A stretch of 64,000 nt of DNA from NCBI GenBank assembly GCA_013821605.1, contig JACDGP010000006.1, forward strand, positions 22,956 to 86,955, given 5' to 3'. Within the stretch, counting starts at the first letter, position 1. Each line of letters begins with the position of its first letter. The position numbers were made by a program, and so were the translations under genes. A model generated the notes under the pieces. It made no database searches. It saw nothing but the letters and a program-made list of their open reading frames with translations, and was not told the origin of the DNA. This document shows, piece after piece, positions 49,426-59,490 of this stretch. Source of the stretch: Herpetosiphonaceae bacterium. Lineage in GTDB: Bacteria > Chloroflexota > Chloroflexia > Chloroflexales > Kallotenuaceae.

Positions 49426-49610
49426 ATTGATCACGTTGTTAAATCATTGCTGCCTCATTGTTTTTCCATTGCTTTTTTGTACGAAGAGCAATACGTTAGC
49501 AAGCGTGGGACCTTGTTATCCATTGCTCCTGAAGTGTTGTTTATCGCTTCCCAATGCGGAATGCTCACAACCCCAGTTTTCCATTGCTAGCAATAAGTGA
49601 ACTGCTTCTT

Positions 49611-49667
49611 TCCCCTCGCCCGCGCACTGGGAGAGGGGTGGCCCACAGGCCGGGGTGAGGGCCACCC
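49611..49667. repeat. REP/MITE-like double palindrome
   Basis: CCCCTC/GAGGGG (49612-49617/49633-49638) and GGGTGGCCC/GGGCCACCC (49636-49644/49659-49667). Confidence 0.6.
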
Positions 49668-49809
49668 AGACAAAATTTGCCACTTGCAAAAACGGCTCCC
49701 CATACCGTATACTGAAATCCTAGAAACCCCATTCCGCTGAGTACTCGAACTTACCCCTAGATCTAGCCGTCGCTGTCGGTACGTCGTTACATGTAGTAGG
49801 GGGCGAGCC

Positions 49810-51504
49810 TTGGAAGCACGACAAGCGTTAAGGCAGCGGATCGCCATCGTGCTCCGCTGGTCGCGGTTGCTGATACTGTGCAGTGTTATAGCCGGGACTA
49901 CTGCCTGGGGCATCAATCAGCACCAAACCCCGATCTACCAAGCCGCCACCACCATCTTGATCGATGCTGCACCTGGCACCAAGCCAACCTCTGATTACCA
50001 GTCGATTCTTGGGAGTGAGCGACAAGCACAAACCTATGGTCAACTGCTCATCTCCGAACCGTTGCTCGAAAACGTGATCCAGAAACTGAGCCTCCCACGA
50101 CAAGCGGACGACCTCCGGCGGAGCATTGACGTCAGCGTTGTCCGTGATACCCAGCTGATTCACGTGCAGGTGCGTGATCCCAACGCTCAGCTTGCTGCCG
50201 ATATTGCAAACACCTTGGTATCCACCTTTACAGCCCAAACCCATGAGATGCAAACCGCCCGCTATGCTTCCTCTCAACAACGGCTTGAGCAACAAATGGC
50301 GGTCCTGGATAAACAAACTCAACAGATGAGTTCCCAGCTAGGCGGCCTCAAAGATATCCCCGAGAACAAGGGCGAGCACGACCGGCTTGATACGACCCTC
50401 GCGCAATACCACCAAAGCTATGCCAATCTGCTGCAAAGCTACGAACAAGTCCGTATGGCTGAGGCGCAAACGATCGCGAGTGTCGTCCAGGTGGAACCCG
50501 CGATCACAAGCCAGCGACCGGTCGCACCGCGCGTGCTCTTTAATACGTTAGCCACTGCGGCTGTTGCACTCCTCCTGGCAATCGGCTTTGCGCTGTTGTA
50601 CGACCTCCTGGATGACCGCGTCAAAAGCCCCGACGAAGTGAGCCAGCAGCTTGGTTTGCCGATCCTCGGTTTCATTAACCATGCGGCTGACATCTCTCCT
50701 GCCCGGCCCTTGGTCGACGCCGACCCACACTCATCGTTTGCCGAGGCCTTTCGCAGCCTGCGCTCCAATCTCCAATTCGCGACAGCGGCCAGGCCAGTTC
50801 GCACACTGTTAATCACTAGTCCAACCGAAAGTGACGGTAAATCGACTCTCGTCGCCAATTTAGCTTCAGTTCTCGCTCATACCGGCAAGCATGTTATTGT
50901 GATCGATGCCGACCTACGTCATCCGCGCTTGCACCGCCGCTTCGATCTGCGCAATAGCTCCGGTCTGAGCGATCTCCTCGTGCAGCCCGAGCTTCAGCTT
51001 GATATGTTGCGTTCCACTGCCGTGAACGGTGTCAGATTATTGACTGCTGGTGCCTCACCCCACAATCCCGCCGAGCTGCTTGCATCAGATCGGCTGGCAG
51101 ACGTGCTGGCACATGTACAGCCCCACGCTGATTTCGTCTTGATCGATTCCCCGCCGTTGTTGGCGGTTGCAGATGCAGCTATCCTCGCTCAACACGTCGA
51201 CGGTGTCATACTTGTCGTACGCGTAGCTGCTACCAAGCTTCCCGCCTGTAAGCAGGCAGCGGAACAATTGCACCGAGCCAATGCCCATCTGCTCGGTGTC
51301 GTGCTGAATGATATCCCGCAGGGCCAAGCTGCGCTCGCCTACGGCTATTCTGGATATGAGCACGACGAGCGCTATGCCAGTCGCTCTATCCGAAGCCGCA
51401 GCCCCTCAGCTATCCCCATCTCTAGCGTCGGTCAGCACCAACCAGCTGAGTCGGACCGGTTGCTCCATCTTGAGGGCGACTCTGTAGCGCAACCACCACA
51501 GTAA
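49810..51504 (+). CDS. Polysaccharide chain-length determinant/tyrosine autokinase fusion (Wzz-CpsD type)
   Basis: N-terminal Wzz TMs; 'LLITSPTESDGKSTLVANLASVLAHTGKHVIVIDADLRHPRLHRRF' Walker A/A'; 'FVLIDSPPLLAVADA'. Confidence 0.9.
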   Translation: MEARQALRQRIAIVLRWSRLLILCSVIAGTTAWGINQHQTPIYQAATTILIDAAPGTKPTSDYQSILGSERQAQTYGQLLISEPLLENVIQKLSLPRQADDLRRSIDVSVVRDTQLIHVQVRDPNAQLAADIANTLVSTFTAQTHEMQTARYASSQQRLEQQMAVLDKQTQQMSSQLGGLKDIPENKGEHDRLDTTLAQYHQSYANLLQSYEQVRMAEAQTIASVVQVEPAITSQRPVAPRVLFNTLATAAVALLLAIGFALLYDLLDDRVKSPDEVSQQLGLPILGFINHAADISPARPLVDADPHSSFAEAFRSLRSNLQFATAARPVRTLLITSPTESDGKSTLVANLASVLAHTGKHVIVIDADLRHPRLHRRFDLRNSSGLSDLLVQPELQLDMLRSTAVNGVRLLTAGASPHNPAELLASDRLADVLAHVQPHADFVLIDSPPLLAVADAAILAQHVDGVILVVRVAATKLPACKQAAEQLHRANAHLLGVVLNDIPQGQAALAYGYSGYEHDERYASRSIRSRSPSAIPISSVGQHQPAESDRLLHLEGDSVAQPPQ

Positions 51505-51508
51505 ATTT

Positions 51509-52807
51509 GTGGCTACCATCAAGCCTAGCTTGCTTGGCAGCTTCACTCACGGCCTCCGGCTTGCACCGTTGGCTGTACCATGCATCCTGATCTACATCGC
51601 CCTGCCAAGTCGCTTTATCTTTCCCGCCGACTTTAGCCTGACCGAGCTGCAAGCCACCTGGCACCCTTCACTCGCCGGCTGGTACGATGGGCTGCTGTTG
51701 GGCGCGCTTGCCCTTACATGGCTTGTGTATGGATTAGCCACCGAGCGCAAGCTCACCGTCTTCGCCTACCTATGCTCCCTTGCCGCCGTCTTGAGCCTGC
51801 TCTTTGGTTATCCGGGCGTCTCATCGGCCTTGCTTGCTGACACGGCCCTCTTCTGGCTACGCTGGACGGCTCTCTTTTGTTTCGCTGTCTGGCTTGCCGA
51901 GACCGGTGGCGTTCCGGCCCTCGAAAGCCTGCTCGTCATAATCTGTATCGTCCTGTGTGCCTCGGCGCTGTTTGTGTATCGCCTGCAATTTGGCATCAAT
52001 AGCCGCATCTACGCCTCCGCGATGTCGGTCGCCAGCTTCAGCCAAGTCGTTGTCGTCGTGTTATTCATCGCCATTACGCACAAAAACTATGCCCTGACCC
52101 TGTTCGCCTTCCCTTTTTTGGTCCTGACCTTTAGCTGGACCTCAATCCTCCTGCTATGTTCGATTACGGGTATCTACGTGGTAAAGTCCCAAGCGGTGCG
52201 GCCTGCGCAACTGCTGATCACGGGAGCCATCTTCACGGCTTGCTTATCAGTTGCCTTCTATCTTGTCGTGCACTACAGCCAGTTCGAGGAGATCCGCAAA
52301 ACCCTAACGAATACCGCCAACGCAGCCTCTCTACATGGACGAACCTACATCTGGTCATATGGTATTGAACTGATCCGCTCTGGTGGAGTTGGTCTCTTTG
52401 GCATTGGCCTTAACCGCTCGCCCTTGATCTTGCACCAGCCCATCATCGTCATGATGAGTGGCAATTATTTTGCCTTGGACCGCGAAACCTATGCCTTCCC
52501 GGTTCATTTCCATAGCATTCTGCTGGAGTTGGGCGTGGGCTTAGGCGTATCGTCGTTGCTTCTCTTTTACCTGCTATGCCAACGCATCCTTCAAGCCTTT
52601 CGACTGCGTTGCCACCTCTCATGGATGATCTTTTCCTTTTTCCTCCTGAGCCAAAGCCTGGACTTCACCTTTTTCCGCCCCAAAGAGATTGTGCTCTGGG
52701 CTCTCATGCTTGGACTAGCGGAAGGCGCGTTACGCCTCCAATCTCGTTCCTCGCAGGAAGCCTCGCTCCCATTTGCCGATGAGCTTGGACTGGTAAGCCA
52801 TGGTTAA
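51509..52807 (+). CDS. O-antigen ligase/polymerase-like (Wzy) membrane protein
   Basis: Multi-TM; position in EPS operon; 'GLFGIGLNRSP...VHFHSILLELGVGLGVSSLLLF'. Confidence 0.7.
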   Translation: MATIKPSLLGSFTHGLRLAPLAVPCILIYIALPSRFIFPADFSLTELQATWHPSLAGWYDGLLLGALALTWLVYGLATERKLTVFAYLCSLAAVLSLLFGYPGVSSALLADTALFWLRWTALFCFAVWLAETGGVPALESLLVIICIVLCASALFVYRLQFGINSRIYASAMSVASFSQVVVVVLFIAITHKNYALTLFAFPFLVLTFSWTSILLLCSITGIYVVKSQAVRPAQLLITGAIFTACLSVAFYLVVHYSQFEEIRKTLTNTANAASLHGRTYIWSYGIELIRSGGVGLFGIGLNRSPLILHQPIIVMMSGNYFALDRETYAFPVHFHSILLELGVGLGVSSLLLFYLLCQRILQAFRLRCHLSWMIFSFFLLSQSLDFTFFRPKEIVLWALMLGLAEGALRLQSRSSQEASLPFADELGLVSHG

Positions 52808-54161
52808 TCAGCTCTTCGCGCGACTGGCGGCATATCAGTCCGAACGCATCGCCTCCGGCTCGATCAACCGGCGCATCTTCCATACCGCGCTCACCATCGC
52901 TTCCCTAACCTTCGGCGTGAAGCTCGTATCGCTGATTAAGGATGTGAGCGTTGCGGCTGCCTTTGGTACAGGTGATAGTGTCGAAGCTTTTCTCATGGCC
53001 TATGTGCTGCCGACCTTTGTGATCGGCATTGTCGGCGGATCGCTAAATGCTGCCTTGATCCCAACTTATATCCAACTCCGCGAAGTGGAAGGTCAGCCGG
53101 CGGCTGATCGCCTGTTTTCGAGTACTGTCATCATCGCCGGTACTATCCTGCTCCTCACAACCACCATCCTGGCGTCAGTTGGTCATATGCTTCTACCACT
53201 GCTTGCCACCGGCTTTAGCCCTGCAAAACGTGCCCTGACGGAGCGCTTGTTCTATCTGTTGCTGCCGGCAATCCTATTAAACGGGATCGCTACAACCTGG
53301 GGTGCCGTCCTTAATGCCGGTGAACAGTTCGCGCTGGTGGCTATCGCACCTGGACTGGTCCCCCTGGTGATGATCACGTCGTTGCGCCTATCAAGTCATA
53401 GCAGCATCGCTGCACTGCCTCTCGGTCTGCTTGGCGGCACCTTCCTCCAACTCTGCGTGCTAGCCTGGGGCCTCCGCCGCAGTGCCATACCCCTCCACCC
53501 ACACTGGCATGGTCATGATCGCTATCTACGCCAAGTGCTCCACCAATTTGCACCACTGCTCTTAGCTGGCCTCTTAATGAACAGTACGCTCTTGGTCGAT
53601 CAGTTCATTGCATCACTGCTCCACCCTGGGAGTGTCGCGGCGCTCGGCTATGGCAACAAACTCGTGAGCCTCATGACCAGCATCAGCACCACCGCCTTAG
53701 GGACCGCCTTGCTGCCCTACCTATCCAAGCTGGTCGCTCGGGCAGAATGGCAAGCTGTCAGCCATACCATCAAAACATACACTGTGCTCGTTTTGGCCCT
53801 GATGTTACCGATAACCACTATTCTCTACACGCTATCTGCACCCATCGCCCATCTGGTATTCCAGCGAGGAGCCTTCACTCCCACCGACACGCTTCTGGTT
53901 GCTCGCGTCCAAGCCATGTATATCCTGCAGCTTCCCGCGTTCACGCTCTGTATTGTATTCGTCCGCCTGCTTTCGTCCCTGCAGATGAACTACATTCTGA
54001 CCTGGGGTACCATAATCAACTGCGTAGTCAACATCACGCTTGACTACCTGCTCGTGCGTCACTTCGGTGTAGCCGGCATTGCCCTAGCCACCAGCTTTGT
54101 GTATCTGGTTTCGCTATGTTTCCTTGCGACGATGGCCCTCCGGCAACTATGGAAGCACTAA
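52800..54161 (+). CDS. MurJ/MVF-family flippase in the EPS operon
   Basis: 'KLVSLIKDVSVAAAFGTGDSVEAFLMAYVLPTFVIGIVGGSLNAALIPTYIQLRE'. Confidence 0.85.
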   Translation: MVNQLFARLAAYQSERIASGSINRRIFHTALTIASLTFGVKLVSLIKDVSVAAAFGTGDSVEAFLMAYVLPTFVIGIVGGSLNAALIPTYIQLREVEGQPAADRLFSSTVIIAGTILLLTTTILASVGHMLLPLLATGFSPAKRALTERLFYLLLPAILLNGIATTWGAVLNAGEQFALVAIAPGLVPLVMITSLRLSSHSSIAALPLGLLGGTFLQLCVLAWGLRRSAIPLHPHWHGHDRYLRQVLHQFAPLLLAGLLMNSTLLVDQFIASLLHPGSVAALGYGNKLVSLMTSISTTALGTALLPYLSKLVARAEWQAVSHTIKTYTVLVLALMLPITTILYTLSAPIAHLVFQRGAFTPTDTLLVARVQAMYILQLPAFTLCIVFVRLLSSLQMNYILTWGTIINCVVNITLDYLLVRHFGVAGIALATSFVYLVSLCFLATMALRQLWKH

Positions 54162-54164
54162 CGC

Positions 54165-55268
54165 ATGCATCTTACACTTGTCATTGCGGAGCTAGGAGTC
54201 GGTGGTGCTGAACGTGTCCTCACGACGCTCGCACATGAGTGGATAACGCAAGGTCATGAAGTCACTGTTCTGACCTTAGATGACGGTGCCGTACCTCCAT
54301 TCTTCGCTCTTGATCCATGCGTTCGGCACCGCCCATTAGCCTTGGCTCGACCGTCGCATCATCCTTTGATTGGCCTCGTCCGCAATCTGCAGCGTATCCG
54401 TGCCTTACGCCACGCGCTTCTTGCCTGTCATCCGCAGCTCGTCATCGCCTTCATGGACCAAACCAATGTCTTGACCCTCTGTGCAACGGTCGGCCTCGCC
54501 CTGCCGGTCATAATCACTGAGCACACCGATCCCGTGCCTGCACGCCTCCCGCGACTCTGGCAACTCTTGCGCCGGCTGACCTACCCATGGGCTGCCCAGC
54601 TCATTGTCCTCAATGCTTCGATGCTTGACTATTTCTCACCGCAGGTGCGTAAACATTCCCGTGTCATTCCTAACCCAATCATCAAGCCGCCAACTGCTCC
54701 TCTGTCCCAAGCAACTGGTCTGCATAATCATTCAATCCTGCTTGCTATGGGCCGCTTGGTCGAACTCAAGGGCTTTGATCACTTGCTCCGAGCCTGGTCC
54801 AAAGTCGCATCGCACCATCCTGCTTGGGTGCTAGAAATCTGGGGCGAAGGCCCCTGCCGTACGGCCTTGGAAACATTAGCCCGGCAGCTTGAGTTGGGTG
54901 ATCAACTTCGGCTGCCGGGCCTCACGCCTGACGCCTATCGCACCATGCACCGTGCTGACCTGTTTGTGGCTACGTCTCACTATGAAGGCTTTTCTCTCGT
55001 CCTGGCCGAAGCTATGGCCTGCGGTCTACCGGTTGTCAGCTTTGATTGTCCTAGTGGTCCCCGTGAACTCATTCGTGATGGCGTCAATGGCTTGCTCGTG
55101 CCAAATGGCGATATAGATGCTCTGTCACGAACACTTGATCACCTGATGCGTCATCCTGCTGCACGCCAAAAGCTGGCAAGCCGCGCTCCCGAACTGCTTG
55201 ACCGCTTTGGCGTAGGGAGCGTCATGGCGCAGTGGGATACCCTGATTAAGGAGCTCGTGGCCCCATGA
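54165..55268 (+). CDS. GT4-family glycosyltransferase
   Basis: 'AELGVGGAERVLTTLAHEW', 'LFVATSHYEGFSLVLAEAMACGLPVVSFDCPSGPRELI'. Confidence 0.9.
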   Translation: MHLTLVIAELGVGGAERVLTTLAHEWITQGHEVTVLTLDDGAVPPFFALDPCVRHRPLALARPSHHPLIGLVRNLQRIRALRHALLACHPQLVIAFMDQTNVLTLCATVGLALPVIITEHTDPVPARLPRLWQLLRRLTYPWAAQLIVLNASMLDYFSPQVRKHSRVIPNPIIKPPTAPLSQATGLHNHSILLAMGRLVELKGFDHLLRAWSKVASHHPAWVLEIWGEGPCRTALETLARQLELGDQLRLPGLTPDAYRTMHRADLFVATSHYEGFSLVLAEAMACGLPVVSFDCPSGPRELIRDGVNGLLVPNGDIDALSRTLDHLMRHPAARQKLASRAPELLDRFGVGSVMAQWDTLIKELVAP

Positions 55269-56401
55269 TCCGCATCCTCTACATCATTCGCGCCTTGCAG
55301 CAGGGTGGCGCAGAGCGCCAGTTAATCCAGTTGGCCGCTGCACTAGATAAATCGCGCTTCATCGTTACGGTCGCTACCATGTATGATGGTGGCGAGCTAT
55401 GGCGTGAACTTGCAGGAGTGCCAGATGTAACGCTGGTATCTCTGCACAAGCGTGGGCGCTGGGACCTTGTCCCATTCGGCTATCGAGCCTTCAGCTTGGT
55501 CCACAAGCTCCGGCCCGATATTCTCCATAGCTATATGACCGGTTCGAATGAACTGGCCTTGTTGCTGGGGCGAATTGTTGGCGCGCGAGTGGTCTGGGGG
55601 TTGCGTGTAGCTGACCTGGACCTGTCACACTATGGCTGGTTTCCTCAGGCGCTCTTTCGTCTTGGTGCCCTACTCTCGCCCTACCCTGACCTCATTATCT
55701 CTAACTCCCACGCCGGTCTGCACTATCACCAGACGCGCGACTATGCAGCCGGTCGGATGATCGTCATCCCCAATGGCATCGATACCACACGTTTTCAACT
55801 CGATGCAGCCGCCGGATGCGAGCAGCGCCGAGCCTGGGGCATTGCACATGGGACGCAGTTGATTGGGATAGTTGGGCGTTTAGATCCGGTCAAGGATCAT
55901 CCCACCTTCCTCCGCGCCGCTGCGCTGTTAGTGACTAGCCTCCCCGGCGTCCGTTTTGTCTGCGTCGGCTCCGGACCTGCCACCTATCGTGCTACCTTAC
56001 AACGTTTGGCGACCGAACTAGGCATCGCAAATCATATGCTCTGGGTCGATAACTCCGATAACATGGTTGGTGTCTACAATGCACTCAGTCTCCTCACCTC
56101 CACCTCCTTGAGTGAGGGCTTCAGTAACGTGCTTGGTGAGGCGATGGCATGCGGGCTGCCATGCGTGGCGACCGATGCGGGCGACTCGGCTTGGATCATG
56201 GGTGATACGGGCGTGATCGTTCCTCCTGGCACGCCGTCAGACCTAGCCCAAGCATGGCACCTTATGCTGACAGGTGATCCTGCAGGGCGCAGTGAGATGA
56301 TCCTGCAGCGTCGCGAGCGTGTCCTATGCTGCTTCTCACTAGGATCACTTGTTGATCAGTATTCCCTATGCTACGAACAACTCCTGGCGAACCGTGCCTA
56401 G
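55265..56401 (+). CDS. GT4-family glycosyltransferase
   Basis: 'RALQQGGAERQLIQLA', 'TSTSLSEGFSNVLGEAMACGLPCVATDAGDSAWI'. Confidence 0.9.
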   Translation: MIRILYIIRALQQGGAERQLIQLAAALDKSRFIVTVATMYDGGELWRELAGVPDVTLVSLHKRGRWDLVPFGYRAFSLVHKLRPDILHSYMTGSNELALLLGRIVGARVVWGLRVADLDLSHYGWFPQALFRLGALLSPYPDLIISNSHAGLHYHQTRDYAAGRMIVIPNGIDTTRFQLDAAAGCEQRRAWGIAHGTQLIGIVGRLDPVKDHPTFLRAAALLVTSLPGVRFVCVGSGPATYRATLQRLATELGIANHMLWVDNSDNMVGVYNALSLLTSTSLSEGFSNVLGEAMACGLPCVATDAGDSAWIMGDTGVIVPPGTPSDLAQAWHLMLTGDPAGRSEMILQRRERVLCCFSLGSLVDQYSLCYEQLLANRA

Positions 56402-57515
56402 TATTACCTTCCTTACAACCGCCCTAGCCTATGCCGGCGCCGAGACCCAAGTGGTACATTTGGCACTTGCGCTCAAGGCCCGCGGTTGGACCGTCGAGGT
56501 GGTAACGATGGTGGCTCCCCGTGCCTATGTCGCGGAATTGCAAGCCGCCCAGATCGGCGTGTATTCCCTTGACATGCGACCGGGCTACCCTGATCCGCGT
56601 GCCATCTTCATACTCGTCCACCATCTACGTCGCACCCATCCCCAAATCGTCCATAGCCATATGGTTCATGCGAACGTGCTGGCCCGCATCACCCGTCCTT
56701 TCTGCTCAGTTCCCGTCCTCATCTCAACGGCCCATAACATGAGCGAAGGTGGACGCTGGCGCGAGTGGGCCTACCGCCTCACGGATCCACTGTCCGACCT
56801 AACGACCAACGTGAGCCATACAGCGGTCCAGCGTTACATTGCGGTTGGCGCAGTTCCGCAGGGGCGACTACGTATGATGCCCAATGGCGTCGATACCCAC
56901 CGCTTTCGCCCCGCGCCGACCGTCCGCGCACAATACCGCCACGCCTTGAAGCTCGGCACGGAGTTTGTATGGCTAGCCGTCGGTCGCTTCGATGCCGTCA
57001 AGTCCTATCCCGTGCTGCTCAACGCCTTTGCCCGCCTCCATCACCACCATCCGGCTGTTCAGTTGCTCTTAGTCGGTGAGGGACCCTTGCAACTGGAGGC
57101 CCGCGCACTCGTCGCCGAGCTTGGCCTCTCCGAGCGTGTTCGTTTTTTAGGCCTCCGTGGGGATATTCCTGCGCTCATGAATGCTGCTGATGGCTTTGTT
57201 CTCTCCTCTGCCTGGGAAGGGCTGCCGATGGTGCTGTTGGAAGCCGGCGCATCCGGCCTACCAATCGTGGCAACCGATGTCGGTGGCAACCGCGAAGCCA
57301 TCGCACCTGTCGGCGGCCTCCTAACGGCCCCACATGATCCGGCGTCGCTCGCAGGTGCGATGGCTCGGGTTACAGTATTGCCCGCTGTCGTACGTCAGCA
57401 GATGGGCCAGGCAGGACGAGAACATGTAGTCAATCACTACGACCTACCCTTGGTTGTTGATCGCTGGGAAGCATTATATTGCGAACTCCTCACACGGCGC
57501 GGCCTCCATGTCTAA
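56396..57515 (+). CDS. GT4-family glycosyltransferase
   Basis: 'TTALAYAGAETQVVHLALALKARGW', 'VLSSAWEGLPMVLLEAGASGLPIVATDVGGNREAI'; GTG start ~56396 likely. Confidence 0.9.
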
Positions 57516-58650
57516 ACGTATTCTCTACATCATCACTCTATCCGAAATCGGTGGTGCACAAACCCATCTGCTTCAACTATTAGCTTGCGCGGACGGAGAT
57601 CGTGAGCTTTGCCTCGCTACCAGCGCGACTGGACCGTTAACGGAGGCCGCGTTGAGCCGTGGTGTTCGTGTCTTTCTTGTGCCCAGTTTGGGACGTGCTG
57701 TGAGGCTGGGGAACGATCTCCAAGCACTTAAGCAGTGTATCAACGTGCTCTGCGCACTCCGGCCCGCGCTAGCCCACGTACACAGCTCCAAGGCTGGCCT
57801 GCTTGGTCGTCTTGCCGCTCGGCTTACTCATACACCGGTGATCTACACTGCTCATGGCTGGGGCTTCAAACCAGGCGTGCCATCATTACGCCGTCTGCTC
57901 GTATGGCTCAGCGAATGCTTGGCTGCACCCTTCGGGGATGGCATCATCTGTGTCTCCCATTACGACCTGCAGCTTGCCCGGCGCTACCACCTCGGACGCC
58001 TCTGCTTCTTACACTATATTCCGAATGGGCTAACTCCTGACGGTCCGATCGCCGAACCGAGCCGTGAAGCCGTTACGATCATGATGACCGCTCGCTTCCA
58101 AGAACCGAAAGATCAAGCACTGCTACTGCGGGCATTCGCGCTTGCCCGCCATACCGATACCCAACTCCTGCTGGTCGGCAGTGGCCCTGAACTTGCGACC
58201 ATGCAGGCCCTAGCACAGCAACTCGCTATTGCTGCCCACGTCCGCTTTCTCGGTGATCGCGATGATGTGCCCGCCTTGCTTGGGCAAGCACAACTTTTCG
58301 TCCTTGCTTCACGTTACGAAGGCCTCCCCATCAGTATCCTCGAAGCGATGCGTGCAGGGCTACCGGTCATTGCCTCGTCGGTTGGTGGCGTACCGGAGCT
58401 CGTCCAGCATGGCGTAACCGGCCTGCTCGTGCCCCACAGCGATCTCCAAGCCCTGACGCTCGCACTTCGTCGTTTGTTAGATGATGCCCGATTGCGACGA
58501 TCACTGGGCGAAGCTGGTCGGCGCGCATTTCTAGCTCAATTTACCATCGATCATGTGTTCAACCAGACTGCAGCCGTGTATCGGGCAGTGCTGACCCGGG
58601 CCGGGCATCGCCCCCGAGACGCAGTGCAACCGCCGATAAAGCAGGGCTGA
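57508..58650 (+). CDS. GT4-family glycosyltransferase
   Basis: 'MSKRILYIITLSEIGGAQTHLLQLLA', 'VLASRYEGLPISILEAMRAGLPVIASSVGGVPELV'. Confidence 0.9.
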   Translation: MSKRILYIITLSEIGGAQTHLLQLLACADGDRELCLATSATGPLTEAALSRGVRVFLVPSLGRAVRLGNDLQALKQCINVLCALRPALAHVHSSKAGLLGRLAARLTHTPVIYTAHGWGFKPGVPSLRRLLVWLSECLAAPFGDGIICVSHYDLQLARRYHLGRLCFLHYIPNGLTPDGPIAEPSREAVTIMMTARFQEPKDQALLLRAFALARHTDTQLLLVGSGPELATMQALAQQLAIAAHVRFLGDRDDVPALLGQAQLFVLASRYEGLPISILEAMRAGLPVIASSVGGVPELVQHGVTGLLVPHSDLQALTLALRRLLDDARLRRSLGEAGRRAFLAQFTIDHVFNQTAAVYRAVLTRAGHRPRDAVQPPIKQG

Positions 58651-58758
58651 CTGATCCCCTAGCAGATGGCTCCGACAGAACAGGACCCTCTTGCATCCCA
58701 GAGCGCCATTCTTGGGGTATGCTTGCACTATTGGTGGGACATCTCATAAGGAGCATCT

Positions 58759-59052
58759 ATGCCAGCACTAAAAGTTGATCGGCTTGGAATTGAAGCGTTC
58801 GTACGTATGGCACAGCGAAGCGAGTACCATCAGCACGACAACATGCATTATTATTTAAACCCAGTTGTACCCGCAACGCCACACCGCATAGCCACGCTCG
58901 ACTGGCAAAGCTACACAGATGAACAAATCCAAGGCTTGGTCGTGATGTGCAGCGATGTAAAAGCGCGCGTTGCGGCTAAGTTCGAAAGCGATGTGTATGC
59001 TGAAGCAGCTAGACGTAACCTCGACCTACCAGACTGTGATATCAGCGCCTGA
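58759..59052 (+). CDS. Hypothetical protein, 97 aa
   Basis: Uninterrupted ORF with an AGGAG-like site (aaggagc) upstream; no family recognised. Confidence 0.5.
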   Translation: MPALKVDRLGIEAFVRMAQRSEYHQHDNMHYYLNPVVPATPHRIATLDWQSYTDEQIQGLVVMCSDVKARVAAKFESDVYAEAARRNLDLPDCDISA

Positions 59053-59091
59053 ACAACCGGCCACGGCTCAGTATACACCCACTCCTATCGT

Positions 59092-59490
59092 TCATGTATT
59101 GTTTTGAACGACGCAGCGTGCGATAGTATTGAGAAGATCTTGCAGCATGAATGGCTTAGAGACGACGCCGTCATACATATCAGCGCTGACCTCGGGCTGT
59201 ACTAGTGCTGCGGTCATGATCACAAAGGGAATCGTTGCATAGGTGGCCTGAGCGCGAAGTGCACGATACAGACCTCGTCCGTCAAGCAAAGGCATCGCGA
59301 GGTCGGAAAGTATCAAGTCGGGCTGAACCGCCTCAAGGCATGCGAGACAAGCTTGACCGTTGATAGCCAACTCGACGTGGTAGCCGGCGTCCTCTAAAAT
59401 CCCTAGCAAAACTTCAGCAATCGCCGGCTCATCCTCGACTACCAAAATCGTCTTCATCCCGCTCCCCATGTACGGTGACAGCTTGGTCAC
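59092..59490 (-). CDS. Single-domain response regulator (CheY-like receiver)
   Basis: 'ILVVEDEPAIAEVLLGILEDAGYHVELAINGQACLACLEAVQPDLILSDLAMPLLDG'. Confidence 0.93.
   Translation of the reverse strand: MTKLSPYMGSGMKTILVVEDEPAIAEVLLGILEDAGYHVELAINGQACLACLEAVQPDLILSDLAMPLLDGRGLYRALRAQATYATIPFVIMTAALVQPEVSADMYDGVVSKPFMLQDLLNTIARCVVQNNT

Noticed and set aside
48933-49809. Short ORFs in the 870-bp gap as real genes
   Set aside because: They overlap each other, lack ribosome-binding sites or domains, and part of the region is a recognisable relic of the upstream gene
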